From assembly GCA_947179485.1 (NCBI GenBank), contig OX359246.1, positions 38,543,632-38,607,631 on the forward strand: a stretch of DNA of 64,000 bases, given 5' to 3'. The translations under genes were made by a program, and so were the position numbers. Of the stretch, positions 1 through 11,640 are shown piece by piece. Source of the DNA: Allacma fusca (taxonomy: Eukaryota > Arthropoda > Collembola > Symphypleona > Sminthuridae). The stretch's first letter is position 1. The number at the start of each line of letters is the position of its first letter. The notes under the pieces are model-generated. The model was not told the DNA's origin and searched no databases. It saw only the letters and a program-made list of their open reading frames with translations.

Positions 1-36
1 AACAAAATTAATCAATGCATACTGACAACTGTGAAC

Positions 37-857
37 TAGAGCATCTCGGGCGTTTAAGATTTTTGGGTAAGCCCGCAAAAAGCCCGGCCCGCACGGGCTT
101 CGAGCGGGTACGGGTAAAAATTATTACGTTTGACGGGCTACGGGCGGGTATGGTCTTTTCATCGCGGTTAAAAAAGGCCGTGAAAGCCCGTAAAAGCCCG
201 TGAGAAATTCCATTAGTCGTGAATGCAGGAGCAGCGGTTGTGAATGTGCATAGACTTGAATGACTTGAACGAATTTCAGACGTTTGCAATTTTAGGTTTC
301 AACCAAACTAAGGCTTGGTTTACGATAGAGCATCACCCCGTGGGATATTTTAGGCCCGTGCCCGTTTTTACGATTGTTACTAAAAAACAAAGGCAGGTAT
401 GCAAGAAAAGTTTTCTTGCATACCTGCCTTTGTTATTTAGTAAGTTTCACTTCGCTCTTCATTACTTTGGAAAATTCCATTTAGTCTAGAAGATGAATTC
501 TGCTAGTAGTTCAAGAATTTGTAATAAGAATCCAGAAGTTAACATTGTAATAAATTCAAGAACACCACCAGAAGTGCTTACCAAAGCCGAAATAGCAGCA
601 TAAGCTGTTGTATATCCTTCTTAATAAACAAGGTAGTTTAACGACTGTATGTAACAGTCAAGAACACCAATATTTTAAAATAGTTTTTCAGTATTTGAGT
701 TGTATGGTATTTGCGGGCGGGCTACGGGCTTTTTTTAATTTTGCGGACCGGGCCGGGCTTTTTTAAAAACATTAATATCGGGCCGGGCGGGTACGGGTAA
801 AACGTTACGAGCCAAGGGCAGGTACGGGCCTAAAATATCCCACGGGGTGATGCTCTA
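37..857. mobile_element. hAT-like nonautonomous element, copy 1
   Basis: The ends are TAGAGCATC and GATGCTCTA, flanked by an 8-bp direct repeat CTGTGAAC at 29-36 and 858-865. An 8-bp target duplication with a YAGRG-type terminus fits hAT. The interior is rich in GGGCC/CGGGTA words, unlike the AT-rich satellite around it. It holds a 24-bp-arm hairpin (386-434) and an inverted internal copy (326-359) of its own right end (824-857). It has no transposase. The short ORFs at 8-289 and 15-203 have no recognisable domain. Confidence 0.8.
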
Positions 858-1696
858 CTGTGAACTGAAGTTTTAATTAATCTTCATTTTTATCCCTCAT
901 GTATCCGATTCCGACTAGAAGGGTCCAGAGAAACTGCAGTTTGTTATTTCGTGTAAGACAATCGAGACACACTTGACAGGACAGTTGATACTACACTATT
1001 TACTCGAATCTTTCGGAGCTCAACTTTTACCGTCAAAACGAACTCTTGGTGATTTTGTCCACCATAATAGTATCTTAGAGTAATAATCATATACTTGGGA
1101 CATTATAACAAAATTAATCAATGCATACTGACAACTGTGAACTAAAGTTTTAATTAATCTTCATTTTTATCCCTCATGTATCCGATTCCGACTAGAAGGG
1201 TCCAGAGAAACTGCAGTTTGTTATTTCGTGTAAGATAATCGAGACACACTTGACCGGATAGTTGATACTTCATTCTTTACTTGCATCTTCCGGACTTGAA
1301 CTTTTACCGTCGAAACAAACTCTTGGTGATTTGGTCCACCATAATAGTATCTTAGAGTAATAATCATATACTTGGAACATTATAACAAAATTAATCAATG
1401 CATACTGACAACTGTGAACTGAAGTTTTATATAATCTTCATTTTTATCCCTCATGTATCCGATTCCGTATAGAAGGGTCCAGAAAACTTGCAGTTTGTTA
1501 TTTCGTGTAAGAGAATCGAGACACACTTGACAGGACAGTTGATACTACACTATTTACTCGAATCTTTCGGAGCTCAACTTTTACCTTCGAAACGAACTCT
1601 TGGTGATTTTGTCCACCATAATAGTATCTTAGATTAATAATCATATACTTGGAACATTATAACAAAATTAATCAATGCATACTGACAACTGTGAAC

Positions 1697-2517
1697 TAGA
1701 GCATCTCGGGCGTTTAAGATTTTTGGGTAAGCCCGCAAAAAGCCCGGCCCGCACGGGCTTCGAGCGGGTACGGGTAAAAATTATTACGTTTGACGGGCTA
1801 CGGGCGGGTATGGTCTTTTCATCGCGGTTAAAAAAGGCCGTGAAAGCCCGTAAAAGCCCGTGAGAAATTCCATTAGTCGTGAATGCAGGAGCAGCGGTTG
1901 TGAATGTACATAGACTTGAATGACTTGAACGAATTTCAGACGTTTGCAATTTTAGGTTTCAACCAAACTAAGGCTTGGTTTACGATAGAGCATCACCCCG
2001 TGGGATATTTTAGGCCCGTGCCCGTCTGTACGATTGTTACTAAATAACAAAGGCAGGTATGCAAGAAAAGTTTTCTTGCATACCTGCCTTTGTTATTTAG
2101 TAAGTTTCACTTCACTCTTCATTACTTTGGAAAATTCCATTTAGTCTAGAAGATGAATCCTGCTAGTAGTTCAAGAATTTGTAATAAGAATCCAGAAGTT
2201 AACATTGTAATAAATTCAAGAACACCACCAGAAGTGCTTACCAAAGCCGAAATAGCAGCATAAGCTGTTGTATATCCTTCTTAATAAACAAGGTAGTTTA
2301 ACGACTGTATGTAACAGTCAAGAACACCAATATTTTAAAATAGTTTTTCAGTATTTGAGTTGTATGGTATTTGCGGGCGGGCTACGGGCTTTTTGTAATT
2401 TTGCGGACCGGGCCGGGCTTTTTTAAAAACATTAATATCGGGCCGGGCGGGTACGGGTAAAACGTTACGAGCCAAGGGCAGGTACGGGCCTAAAATATCC
2501 CACGGGGTGATGCTCTA
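1697..2517. mobile_element. hAT-like nonautonomous element, copy 2
   Basis: This has the same length (821 bp), termini and CTGTGAAC flanks (1689-1696 and 2518-2525) as the copy at 37-857, with only about half a dozen differences seen by eye. It sits at the same point of a satellite monomer exactly 1660 bp away. It is therefore best read as a copy made by duplication of the satellite, not as a second insertion. Here the central palindrome is longer: 31-bp arms, 2039-2069 and 2071-2101, around one base. Confidence 0.8.
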
Positions 2518-4339
2518 CTGTGAACTGAAGATTTAATTAATCTTCATTTTTATCCCTCATGTATCCGATTCCGACTAGAAGGGTCCAGAGAAACTGCAGT
2601 TTGTTATTTCGTGTAAGATAATTGAGACACACTTGACCGGACAGTTGATACTGCACTATTTACTTGAATCTTTCGGAGCTCAACTTTTACCTTCGAAACG
2701 AACTCTTGGTGATTTTGTCCACCGTAATAGTATCTTAGATTAATAATCATATACTTGGAACATTATAACAAAATTAATCAATGCATACTGACAACTGTGA
2801 ACTGAAGTTTTATATAATCTTCATTTTTATCCCTCATGTATCCGATTCCGTTTAGAAGGGTCCAGAGAAACTGCAGTTTGTTATTTTGTGTAAGATTATC
2901 GAGACACCCTTGACCGGACAGTTGATACTGCATTCTTCACTTGCATCTTCCGGACTTGAACTTTTACCGTCGAAACAAATTCTTGGTGATTTTGTCCACC
3001 ATAATAGTATCTTAGAGTAATAATCATATACTTGGAACATTATAACAAAATTAATCAATGCATACTGACAACTGTGAACTAAAGTTTTAATTAATCTTCA
3101 TTTTTATCCCTCATGTATCCGATTCCGTTTAGAAGGGTCCAGAAAATTTGCAGTTTGTTATTTCGTGTAAGATAATCGAGACGCACTTGACCGGACAGTT
3201 GATACTGCACTATTTACTTGAATCTTTCGAAGCTCAACTTTTACCTTCGAAACGAACTCTTGGTGATTTTGTCCACCGTAATAGTATCTTAGATTAATAA
3301 TCATATACTTGGAACATTATAACAAAATTAATCAATGCATACTGACAACTGTGAACTGAAGTTTTAATTAATCTTCATTTTTATCCCTCATGTATCCGAT
3401 TCCGTTTAGAAGGGTCCAGAGAAACTGCAGTTTGTTATTTTGTGTAAGATTATCGAGACACCCTTGACCGGACAGTTGATACTGCATTTTCACTTGCATC
3501 TTCCGGAGTTGAACTTTTACCGTCGAAACAAATTCTTGGTGATTTTGTCCACCATAATAGTATCTTAGAGTAATAATCATATACTTGGAACATTATAACA
3601 AAATTAATCAATGCATACTGACAACTGTGAACTAAAGTTTTAATTAATCTTCATTTTTATCCCTCATGTATCCGATTCCGACTAGAAGGGTCCAGAGAAA
3701 CTGCAGTTTGTTATTTCGTGTAAGATAATCGAGACACACTTGACCGGACAGTTGATACTGCACTATTTACTTGAATCTTTCGGAGCTCAACTTTCACCTT
3801 CGAAACGAACTCTTGGTGATTTTGTCCACCGTAATAGTATCTTGGATTAATAATCATATACTTGGAACATTATAACAAAATTAATCAATGCACACTGACA
3901 ACTGTGAACTGAAGTTTTAATTAATCTTCATTTTTATCCCTCATGCATCCGATTCCGTATAGCAGGGTCCAGAAAAACTGCACTTTGTTTTTTATGTAAG
4001 AGAATACAGATACACTTGACCAGACAGCTGATACTTGAGTTCAGCGTTCATCGTCGAAACGAACTATTGGTGATTTGTTTTACCATAATAATATCTTAGA
4101 TTAATAATCATATACTTGTAAGATTATAACACCATTAATCAATGCTTACTGATTCGGTAAAGCGGGGTCCTACAAATACTGTACTGTGTATTGTTGACAT
4201 GTTTTTGATTTCAGGTATGTAGTTGTAATTAGGTTTATGAATTGGGATTGTTTGGTAAGGTTTATTGCAATACCGATGGGTCTTGCGGTTATGTATAGTA
4301 AAGAAGTATTGTCTGGGCTCTCAATCAAGGCTATGCAAT

Positions 4340-5900
4340 CTTGGACTCACACGAAAGACTGAGTAGGTAAACCTTAGGACTGACTGGTGACTGCTACTGA
4401 ATTGGACTGATAGAAAACTCTATTTTAAAGACTGACACTGACTGGCACTGATAGGAATTCGAGAAGAGACTGACATTACGCCTGATAGCTGATACATGTA
4501 TGAATATGTACATAGAATGCGTGTTTGCTAAATGAGGAGCAACAATCAAAGTGTATGTACTTACGCAGTAAAAATTTGTCTTTCGTTTCATTGCCCATAC
4601 AAAGCTACTAACAATAACTGCAATGACCTGGAAGTATATTGTAGCGCTTTTGTGAACAAAGCAGGGACGGGATTTCGGAAAAATACGGATTTAAATTCAG
4701 AGTCGAATACTTTCTCATTTGAATTTGAATTATTTGTTTATATACTTAAACATTTGAATTGCAATACATATTCCAATATATTTGAATACTATTATATTTT
4801 ATACTTTTATACAATTATAACTGGTAAAGCAAGGCGAGATACTTTTCCAGTTAGTTCTTTCTAAGTGTTTGCAAATTTAACTAAAATGCACTTCTACTGA
4901 ATTAGTTTTAGGTCTCCTCGTGATGAGAGCAAGTTTTAAGCGATGAAAAACTTGAATCACTTAATAATCTCGTAAGACCGACACCATACGGCTATCTCAT
5001 CTTATTTATAGCAATTGTTGCAGAACGGGCTTCAACACACTGCCCATTAACAAGCATACACTTTTCGTTACGAAACGTTCGTTATTTCGCCTTTGGGTTT
5101 CATAATTGCATGTGTGCGGCTTTCAAAAATTGCTTCCTATAAACAATTTCTCACACGTGGCAGTATAAAACCCAATGAAATAGATATTGTATTGGAATCG
5201 GAATTCATAAAAAATATTCGAATACCCTTGTTTTTATTCTAATCCAATTTTTGATACAAATGCTTTTGTGAATTTTTTCCAATTCCAATATCGATTCGTG
5301 TACCCACGTTTTTTAATATAATTCCGATTCAAATTCCGATTCGAATTCGAATTCCCTTCCCTGGAACAAAGAAAGGGCATGAATTGAGCCTTTTCAAAGT
5401 TGTCTTGTTTTGTTCATATTACTTCTTACATGCATATTTAACTCAGCGAAACTCCAGTTTTTTAAAATAACATTTTTCATGTGTTGCTAATCAAGATGAA
5501 GAAATTTTGGAAAAAATATAATGTGACAAGGGGAATTGACCAGATTGGACTAGAGAACCTGCCGAAGAGTCAAGACTAGGACTAGACTTGACGATTGCTA
5601 CTTAAACAAACAGCTGACGTAACTACACTTGACTAGTTTCGGCTCTAAACAATAAAGAGTAGGCTAGACTTGACATGTAGTAAGTAGCCAGCCGGGCAGC
5701 AGTGCAATAAAGCTGAAAACTTGTCATTTGGAAGTATAGTGTAGCGTTTGTGCGAACAAAAACAAGGCATGAATTGAAAATTGAACTTTCCACGAATATT
5801 CCATAAGGACCAAAGTTGTCTTGCATTGTACTATTACTATTAGACTGAGTGTACTGATCGATAGAATACTACGTGGGACTGTTAAAGGACTAAGACTGAT
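4340..5900. repeat. Word-array repeat (GACTG / GACTAG words), two related parts
   Basis: 4340-4500 and 5840-5900 are crowded with GACTGACT-type words, and 5530-5660 with GACTAG/GACTTG words. Sequence around 4630-4661 continued at 5364-5420 (after the nested element at 4662-5363) resembles 5728-5824: both carry GGAAGTATA-TGTAGCG, then GAACAAA, then GGCATGAATTGA and CAAAGTTGTCTTG. This looks like two diverged copies of one MITE-like repeat. No outer terminal repeats were resolved. Confidence 0.45.
4662..5363. mobile_element. Nested hAT-type MITE, 702 bp
   Basis: It begins CAGGGACGGGA and ends TCCCTTCCCTG, whose reverse complement is CAGGGAAGGGA. An 8-bp direct repeat GAACAAAG lies at 4654-4661 and 5364-5371. 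The CAGGG terminus and 8-bp duplication are typical of hAT. The interior is AT-rich and made of GAATTCGAATTC / ATTCCGATT words near the right end. It is inserted inside the older repeat described for 4340-5900, splitting a word that is unsplit in the neighbouring copy. No coding capacity. Confidence 0.8.
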
Positions 5901-6254
5901 AAAACAAAAGATTGCATAGCCTTTTCAATACATTACATTTACGCTTTTATATATACCGTAATGTTTGTGTAGAAATGGTGGTACGTAAAGACAATGAATC
6001 TCTGTTAACTGCTTACTGCACTGTAAGAGTTTCACGCCGTCTTAGATTTTCATTTTATTATGGAGTGTACTCCGTATGACTTGTAAGAGAATCGAGTTAT
6101 ATATTTTCCCGTTTTAGGAGCTTACACTTGCGAATAATATTACTAATAATGCTAATTACGTGAAACTAATTTGAACTTCAATATTTATATATTATTAAAT
6201 AGAGGTTTGTTTCAATATTTAGATATTACGATAATTTCTCGGCTGTTAAATCCG

Positions 6255-8041
6255 ATGGATTCCAGAAACCTTAAAAGTAACCTTGCACACATTACCCATT
6301 ACGATTTGAAAAGACACAATGCCGGGAAGAAACGAACCTGGAAGGAAATGAATGAAATCGACCCTCTAAAACCGAAGGAAAACTTTCCATATGTGAAGAA
6401 ATACTGTTCGGAGAGGTATAAAATGCGTGGTTGCGTTTTCCTCCCTCTTGACCATTTACGGACAATCTATGAATACTTCTTTTATATGACTAAAGATGAA
6501 AGAAATCTATTTCGAGACCTCTGCATGAGTTACAAACCTTCAGGTACATCTTTATTTAAAATAATAAATACTATTTTGAGGTTATCCTGACAATTACAAA
6601 ACATACCGAAAAACCCGGAAGTCGAGGGGAATGGTCCTATGAATTTCCTCTTAAAGGCGTGAAATATTCTGTATGCAAATCGTTTTTCTGCTACGTACTT
6701 GACATTTCTGCACAATCTGTAGAGAGGATTCAGAAGCGAATTTTAAATGGCGACTTTTTTCCAAGAAACTTACAAGGAATTCACCAAAATCGTCCAAATA
6801 GAACATATCCTGATGACGTTGAACTAGCAAAATATCATATCAACCATGCGTATGAGTTTCTGACACCCCATTATGGACGGTCAAAGCATGAGGAGGGTAA
6901 AAAGTTTCTCCCGTCGTACCTTACTTTTGACCAAATTTATCAAGATTTCTGTTCCGACTACGGATCTGAAAAAATGGGAAGAACGTCTTTCTATAACGTA
7001 TTTGCCAAGGAGAATGTGCAAATCGGATTACCACCGGAAGATACTTGTGATATTTGCTTCAAAACGTTTTTACGTCTGTCCGCATGTGATGATCCTGTTG
7101 AAGCTGCCAGAATAAAATCAGCACAAGAAGAGCACCACAGTAGAGTCCAACAAGCTCGGTCAGCATGGTACATGTGTAAATTCAAAGTCCACAATTTTTG
7201 TATTCATGATGAAAAGACAGCAGGGCTATATGTATATATGGACAGAAGTTGATGCTAAGAAAGGAGCGAATGAAATTGGTAAAGCTGTAAATATTTCGGA
7301 TTTAAAATTTCGAATGAACAAAATGACAATTTATTTGTAATTTTTGTAAACTGTTAACCAGGTTCATGTTTGATAAATCATGTTGAAGAACATTTTGCCC
7401 CCATTACGGATCAACGCGAGCGTGAGTTGTTCATTTGGTCGGATAGGTGCCGGGGACAAAATAATAATTTTGAAAATCTGTGCCGGTTTCTTGAACTCAC
7501 GCGGAAAAATTACTTTACTAAAATAACGCAAAAATTCTTCGTTTCTGGGCACAGTTACATGTCCTGCGATCGGAACTTTGGCATTATTGAGTCTAAAGTC
7601 AAACAGCGATCTGTGCATACTCCAATTCAGCTTCAAACGCTGATCAAATCAGCTAAAAAGACTCGGCCATTTATAGTTATTACCATGACGCAGGACAAAT
7701 TTAGAGACATGTCGATTGCAAAAAAAGCTTTCACAAGACCTTCCACCTTGAAAGTCACACAATCGCTTTCCTTTGAAGTTTCAAGAGAGTTTCCCAATGC
7801 CATTAAACGTAGAGAAACGCATCAAATTAACACTAATTGGCAATTACACAATGTGAAAGGGAATGTAAGATGTCAGGATTTGCACAATGTCCGAGTTTAC
7901 CCAAGTCTATTTCTTCTCAAAAAGAACAAAGTGATTGCCCTACGGAAGCTGATGGGATTTCTGACATTTTCGGAACAGGTTTACTACAAACCGCTATTGG
8001 AGACAACAAATGACGACTCCGAAGATGAAAATTCAGACTAG
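6255..8041 (+). pseudogene. DDE transposase-like gene of the DUF7869 type, frameshifted
   Basis: Three coding blocks in order match the layout I associate with DUF7869 proteins, a DDE-like family common in arthropods (name from memory). The first is an N-terminal block (6255-6543, MDSRNLKSNL). The second (about 6581-7278) has VCKSFF, a CDIC zinc-type pair and YIWTEV. The third (7362-8041) has WSDRCRGQNNN, GHSYMSCDRNFG and an acidic tail. An 83-bp intron 7279-7361 (GTAAAG...CCAG, phase 1) joins NEIG to SCLINHVEEHF cleanly. Near 7225 the frame changes between AEKTA-like residues and GYMYIWTEV, so as written the gene is broken or has a sequence error. A further short gap near 6544-6580 may be a 37-bp intron, but the frame there does not close. 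No terminal inverted repeats were found. It could be an old transposon or a decayed domesticated gene. Confidence 0.6.
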
Positions 8042-8490
8042 ACTTACTTTATAAACCTTTTACTACTGGCTTTACCAACATGTATTTCTTTTTTGCTACC
8101 ACTGTGTCATTTCACATACACGGCTTAAAATTTACTGCAACGTTTTTTAAATACATTTGCTTAATGAACATGGCGTTATGATATTTTGGTTTCTAATTTG
8201 CTTTAAATTATTAGGAAAATGATGTTAGGTTTTAAGATTTCCCATGAAATTATCTCCACATATATACTTAACGAAAGTTTTAAAATTATTTTGAAACTTA
8301 TGGAAAATCAGAAACTGAATAAAACCGTTTACAATACCCTAAAATGTTTTTGGCTACAAGAATGGAACAAGTTTTAAAATATCTGGAAAACATGTGCTGT
8401 AAATTAAGGAAATGTGCTTAACAAAAAACCTCTTTATGTGCTGATTGTGGAAATGTTTTGGAACACCCTATATAAGACAGATATTATATT
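8041..8490. other. Intergenic, nothing recognised
   Basis: AT-rich sequence downstream of the transposase-like gene. I see no reading frame, repeat or terminal inverted repeat here. Confidence 0.5.
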
Positions 8491-8599
8491 GGAGTACACG
8501 TATTTTGGAGTATTGGAGTGGACATTTTGGCTGTTAACTGTGCCTGACTTTGCGCCACTCTTTTTGACTCAGTGTCCTCAATTTTTAACAATTTTGAAC

Positions 8600-8900
8600 T
8601 ATGGCCTAACTTTTGTAATTAGAAGAACCAGACCTGCGTTCTGGTCAAGTATTTTGAGGATCCGAACTTGGACTTGGCCTGCACTTGAACTTTCAAGTAG
8701 ATATTTGGCGTAGTATAGAACTTGGCATTTCGGGTCTCAGGAATTACTTGTCATACTAAGTCATATCTTGCAAGTAATCTTTCTTAAACCCGAACTTGAT
8801 CTGATTCTTGAATGTCGGGTCCATAAATCTTGCGAGCCAAACTTGGAATTGACTTGAACCCGAACTTGGATTTCAAGTACTTGAACCTTACAACGTTGTA
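8600..8900. repeat. Word-array repeat (ACTTGAA / AACTTGG words)
   Basis: The words ACTTG, CTTGAA and AACTTGGA and their complements recur densely across 8640-8890. The composition is like the other MITE-type word arrays of this window. No terminal repeats or target duplication were resolved. Confidence 0.35.
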
Positions 8901-9163
8901 GTATGAAGTCGCAAAAACACTCCAACGGGTGGAGCTAAGATTTTCTATTTCTGTTGTCTTTATTGAATTTAGATTCGGGTTCACTCATGGTTTTTCCCTT
9001 GTGTTACAGTCTCACCGGACAATTTACTTCAACAGTTTTTCAAAAATGATGAATATTCGAAGAATTGTTTTAAACACGACGATTTACAGAATACACAACA
9101 GTCACTCCAAATGAAAGGGAGCCCCAGCATCTGTGCATGTCTCTGCAAGCATGGTTTCTAGTA

Positions 9164-9525
9164 AGGATGCCAATGGTTTGGTCCGGACCATTTATAATGG
9201 TCCGTTATTGGTCTGGTCCGGTCTGGTCCCAGAATTGTATGGTCTGGTCCGGTCTGATTCAACACTTGTACCACACCAGATAGAATTTGTCCAGCTTCAG
9301 GACCAGACCTGACCACAGGACCATGGTCTCAAACGTACGCAAAATAAAAATTTATGGGTTAACGAAATCACATGGAACACATTAAAACTGGCATTGCTGG
9401 GGATAAAAAGAATATGACGGGATAAAATAGGATTATTTAATTGCTCTCAATGGTTTTATGGACCATGGTCCGGAGCATGGTCTTTGGTCTGGTCTGATCC
9501 GAACGACTGGATGACCGCTTGTATG
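9164..9525. mobile_element. Word-array MITE (GGTCCGG / TGGTCTGG words)
   Basis: Both strands carry repeated GGTCCGG, GGTCTGG and GGACCATGG words. The left end GGATGCCAATGGTTTGGTC resembles the reverse complement of the right end (TCATCCAGTCGTTCGGATC), suggesting weak terminal inverted repeats of hAT style. No clear target duplication was found, so the ends are approximate. Confidence 0.4.
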
Positions 9526-9861
9526 CAGGCGTGCATTTCCTATTTTATAGGCATTATTTCTGCGAAACCCAGTGCACCCTATTTTGCCTATATTTTTATG
9601 TGAAAATTGCATGCACCATATAAAGAGGCATACAAGTAGGCCTACATGTAGGATAGGCTAGCATCTTTGCTTGAACTTCTATTTAGCACATTGATATGTG
9701 ACGATACCATTGATCCAAGTTACTTTTTTTCGAAAGTCTACATTTGAAATAGGTGAAAGGCTGATGGAATGAAAATAATTTTAACGGTTTTATTCATTGG
9801 TAGGAAGAAGGAAGGCATTTTATTTAGAAATTGCCCTTTGAAGACATGAAGGAAATTTCAT

Positions 9862-10790
9862 TTGGACACATCTGGTTTCATCCATATTCGTGTAAAGCTA
9901 TTCAGTATGTTTGTTTCTACCAGAATTCATTTCAATTTTTTGATTAGCGTTTTAACCAATAAAAATGATTCACAACGATGGTGTGTTATCAAACAATTTG
10001 TCCACCGGTTTTGGTCGATTGAAGCCGCTGAGAAATACCAGCACGATCAAAACTTTATGGTGAAGATGGCTGACGGAGTCGAGCAAGAACGTCGAGCGGA
10101 GGAGCAGCCAATCCCAGGGGATGTAGCCGAAAGGGAAGAAAATGTCCGACCATAGGTAGACCAGGAGCCTGGAATGGACTCTGAGAGACGCAAACGATAT
10201 CAGGAGAAGAAAATTGAATGGGATCGAGACGTGCGAAGTGCCCGATATTTGCTCCGAAACCAAAAGAAAATAATGAAGTGAATTCAGAGACACTTATTGA
10301 ATGTCATTCTACTGTAAGTTTATTTTGTGAAATCAATAATAATTTATTCCAATCGGTGGCTAAAGTGGTTGCCATATTTTTGATAATAAATATTATTAAA
10401 TGTTACAGTTTAAAAACAAATGAGCTGCAATACCTCACAGAATTATTCCAAAAGTAGTAAAGTGACCTAATGACAATTGTTAAGTCCGCCAAAGATTCCA
10501 TCATTTTTAAATACCATAATCTTATTTCGAATGCTAGAGTCGTTCTCCACATCAAGAACTATCGGAGGTGGGATTGTGTCATGTCCCATCAACTCCACGA
10601 CACAGAGGAAGGAACAGAATGTAGAAGAATTCTTGAGAGGATCGTTCTGTTGATTATTCAACATAATTCTTCACATTTGATTACTCGCGTGGACCCTCCT
10701 GCTGGGACGAGTGGGCGACAATTGACACATACACACAGTCTTCGTTTCTACAAGGTTCATCTTCTACTTTATTTGATCATCAGGCCTTAG
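9862..10790 (+). other. Coding-looking fragments, unassigned
   Basis: One frame carries a charged segment (MADGVEQERRAEEQPIPG), and another frame just downstream carries MDSERRKRYQEKKIEWDRD to about 10279. A plausible intron (GTAAGTTT near 10313, CAG near 10408) follows. A further open stretch lies at 10470-10790. I recognise no domain and cannot build one gene model. It may be remains of a gene or of a transposon. Confidence 0.2.
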
Positions 10791-11062
10791 TTGTTAGATG
10801 AGTTGGACTGCTCTTGACTTCGTCAGCTTACATATTGTTAGTCATGACGGAAAAAGAAGCCCACGGTATTTCGTTGCTATATAAGACGAATGGTAATGGA
10901 AATTATACTCAACAAAAAATACTCTACGTGTACGGATTTTTAGGTAGGTGTTCTTAAAACAGTTTATCAACATTCAATAAGCTTTTCGAGAAAATCTTCC
11001 AACGACGGCAACCTCGTATTTGTACAGGTACAGGGGAAGACATTGCACGTCCGGAAGAATAT

Positions 11063-11640
11063 TAACTTTAAAGTAGGACTTTAACATTGACCTTAACGCA
11101 GGTCTTTAACATGGACCTAATCATAGGGCTTTATCATTGACCTTAACATTGGGCTTTAGCTATGACCTTAACATAGGGCTTTATCATTGACCTTAACGCA
11201 GGTCTTTAACATTGGCCTTAACGCAGGTCTTTAACATTGACCTAAACATAGGGCTTTATCATTGACCTAAACATAGGGCTTTATCATTGACCTAAACATA
11301 GGGCTTTATCATTGACCTAAACATAGGGCTTTATCATTGACCTAAACATAGGGCTTTATCATTGACCTAAACATAGGGCTTTATCATTGACCTAAACATA
11401 GGGCTTTATCATTGACCTAAACATAGGGCTTTATCATTGACCTAAACATAGGGCTTTATCATTGACCTAAACATAGGGCTTTATCATTGACCTAAACATA
11501 GGGCTTTATCATTGACCTAAACATAGGGCTTTATCATTGACCTAAACATAGGGCTTTATCATTGACCATAACATGGGGAATATTGACCGCAACGTAGGGA
11601 TTTAACGTTGACCTTAATATAAGGCTTTAGCATTGAAATT
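11063..11640. repeat. 25-bp minisatellite, core of 13 near-identical units
   Basis: The unit GGGCTTTATCATTGACCTAA plus ACATA repeats every 25 bp from 11251 to about 11575 (13 units) with almost no variation. Degenerate versions (CAGGTCTTTAACATTGACC) extend to 11063 on the left and 11640 on the right. The homogeneous core with decayed edges is the usual pattern of an expanding array. There are no unique spacers, so it is not CRISPR-like. Confidence 0.95.

Larger units (their letters stand above)
1..4140. repeat. 277-bp satellite array, about nine monomers
   Basis: Diverged tandem monomers start with the word AACAAAATTAATCAATGC at 1, 1107, 1384, 1661, 2767, 3044, 3321, 3597 and 3874. Spacing is 276-277 bp wherever no insertion intervenes. 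The last copy decays near 4120-4175. Two monomers, the first and the fourth, are split by identical 821-bp insertions. The small ORFs inside the array are not conserved between monomers, so I see no coding role. The array continues past the left edge of the window. Confidence 0.95.

Noticed and set aside
8-289. Open frames repeated at 1668-1949
   Set aside because: They recur only because the hAT-like element and its flank were duplicated; no domain or conservation.
11251-11575. Regular direct repeats resembling a CRISPR array
   Set aside because: Units are contiguous without unique spacers, and the genome is eukaryotic.
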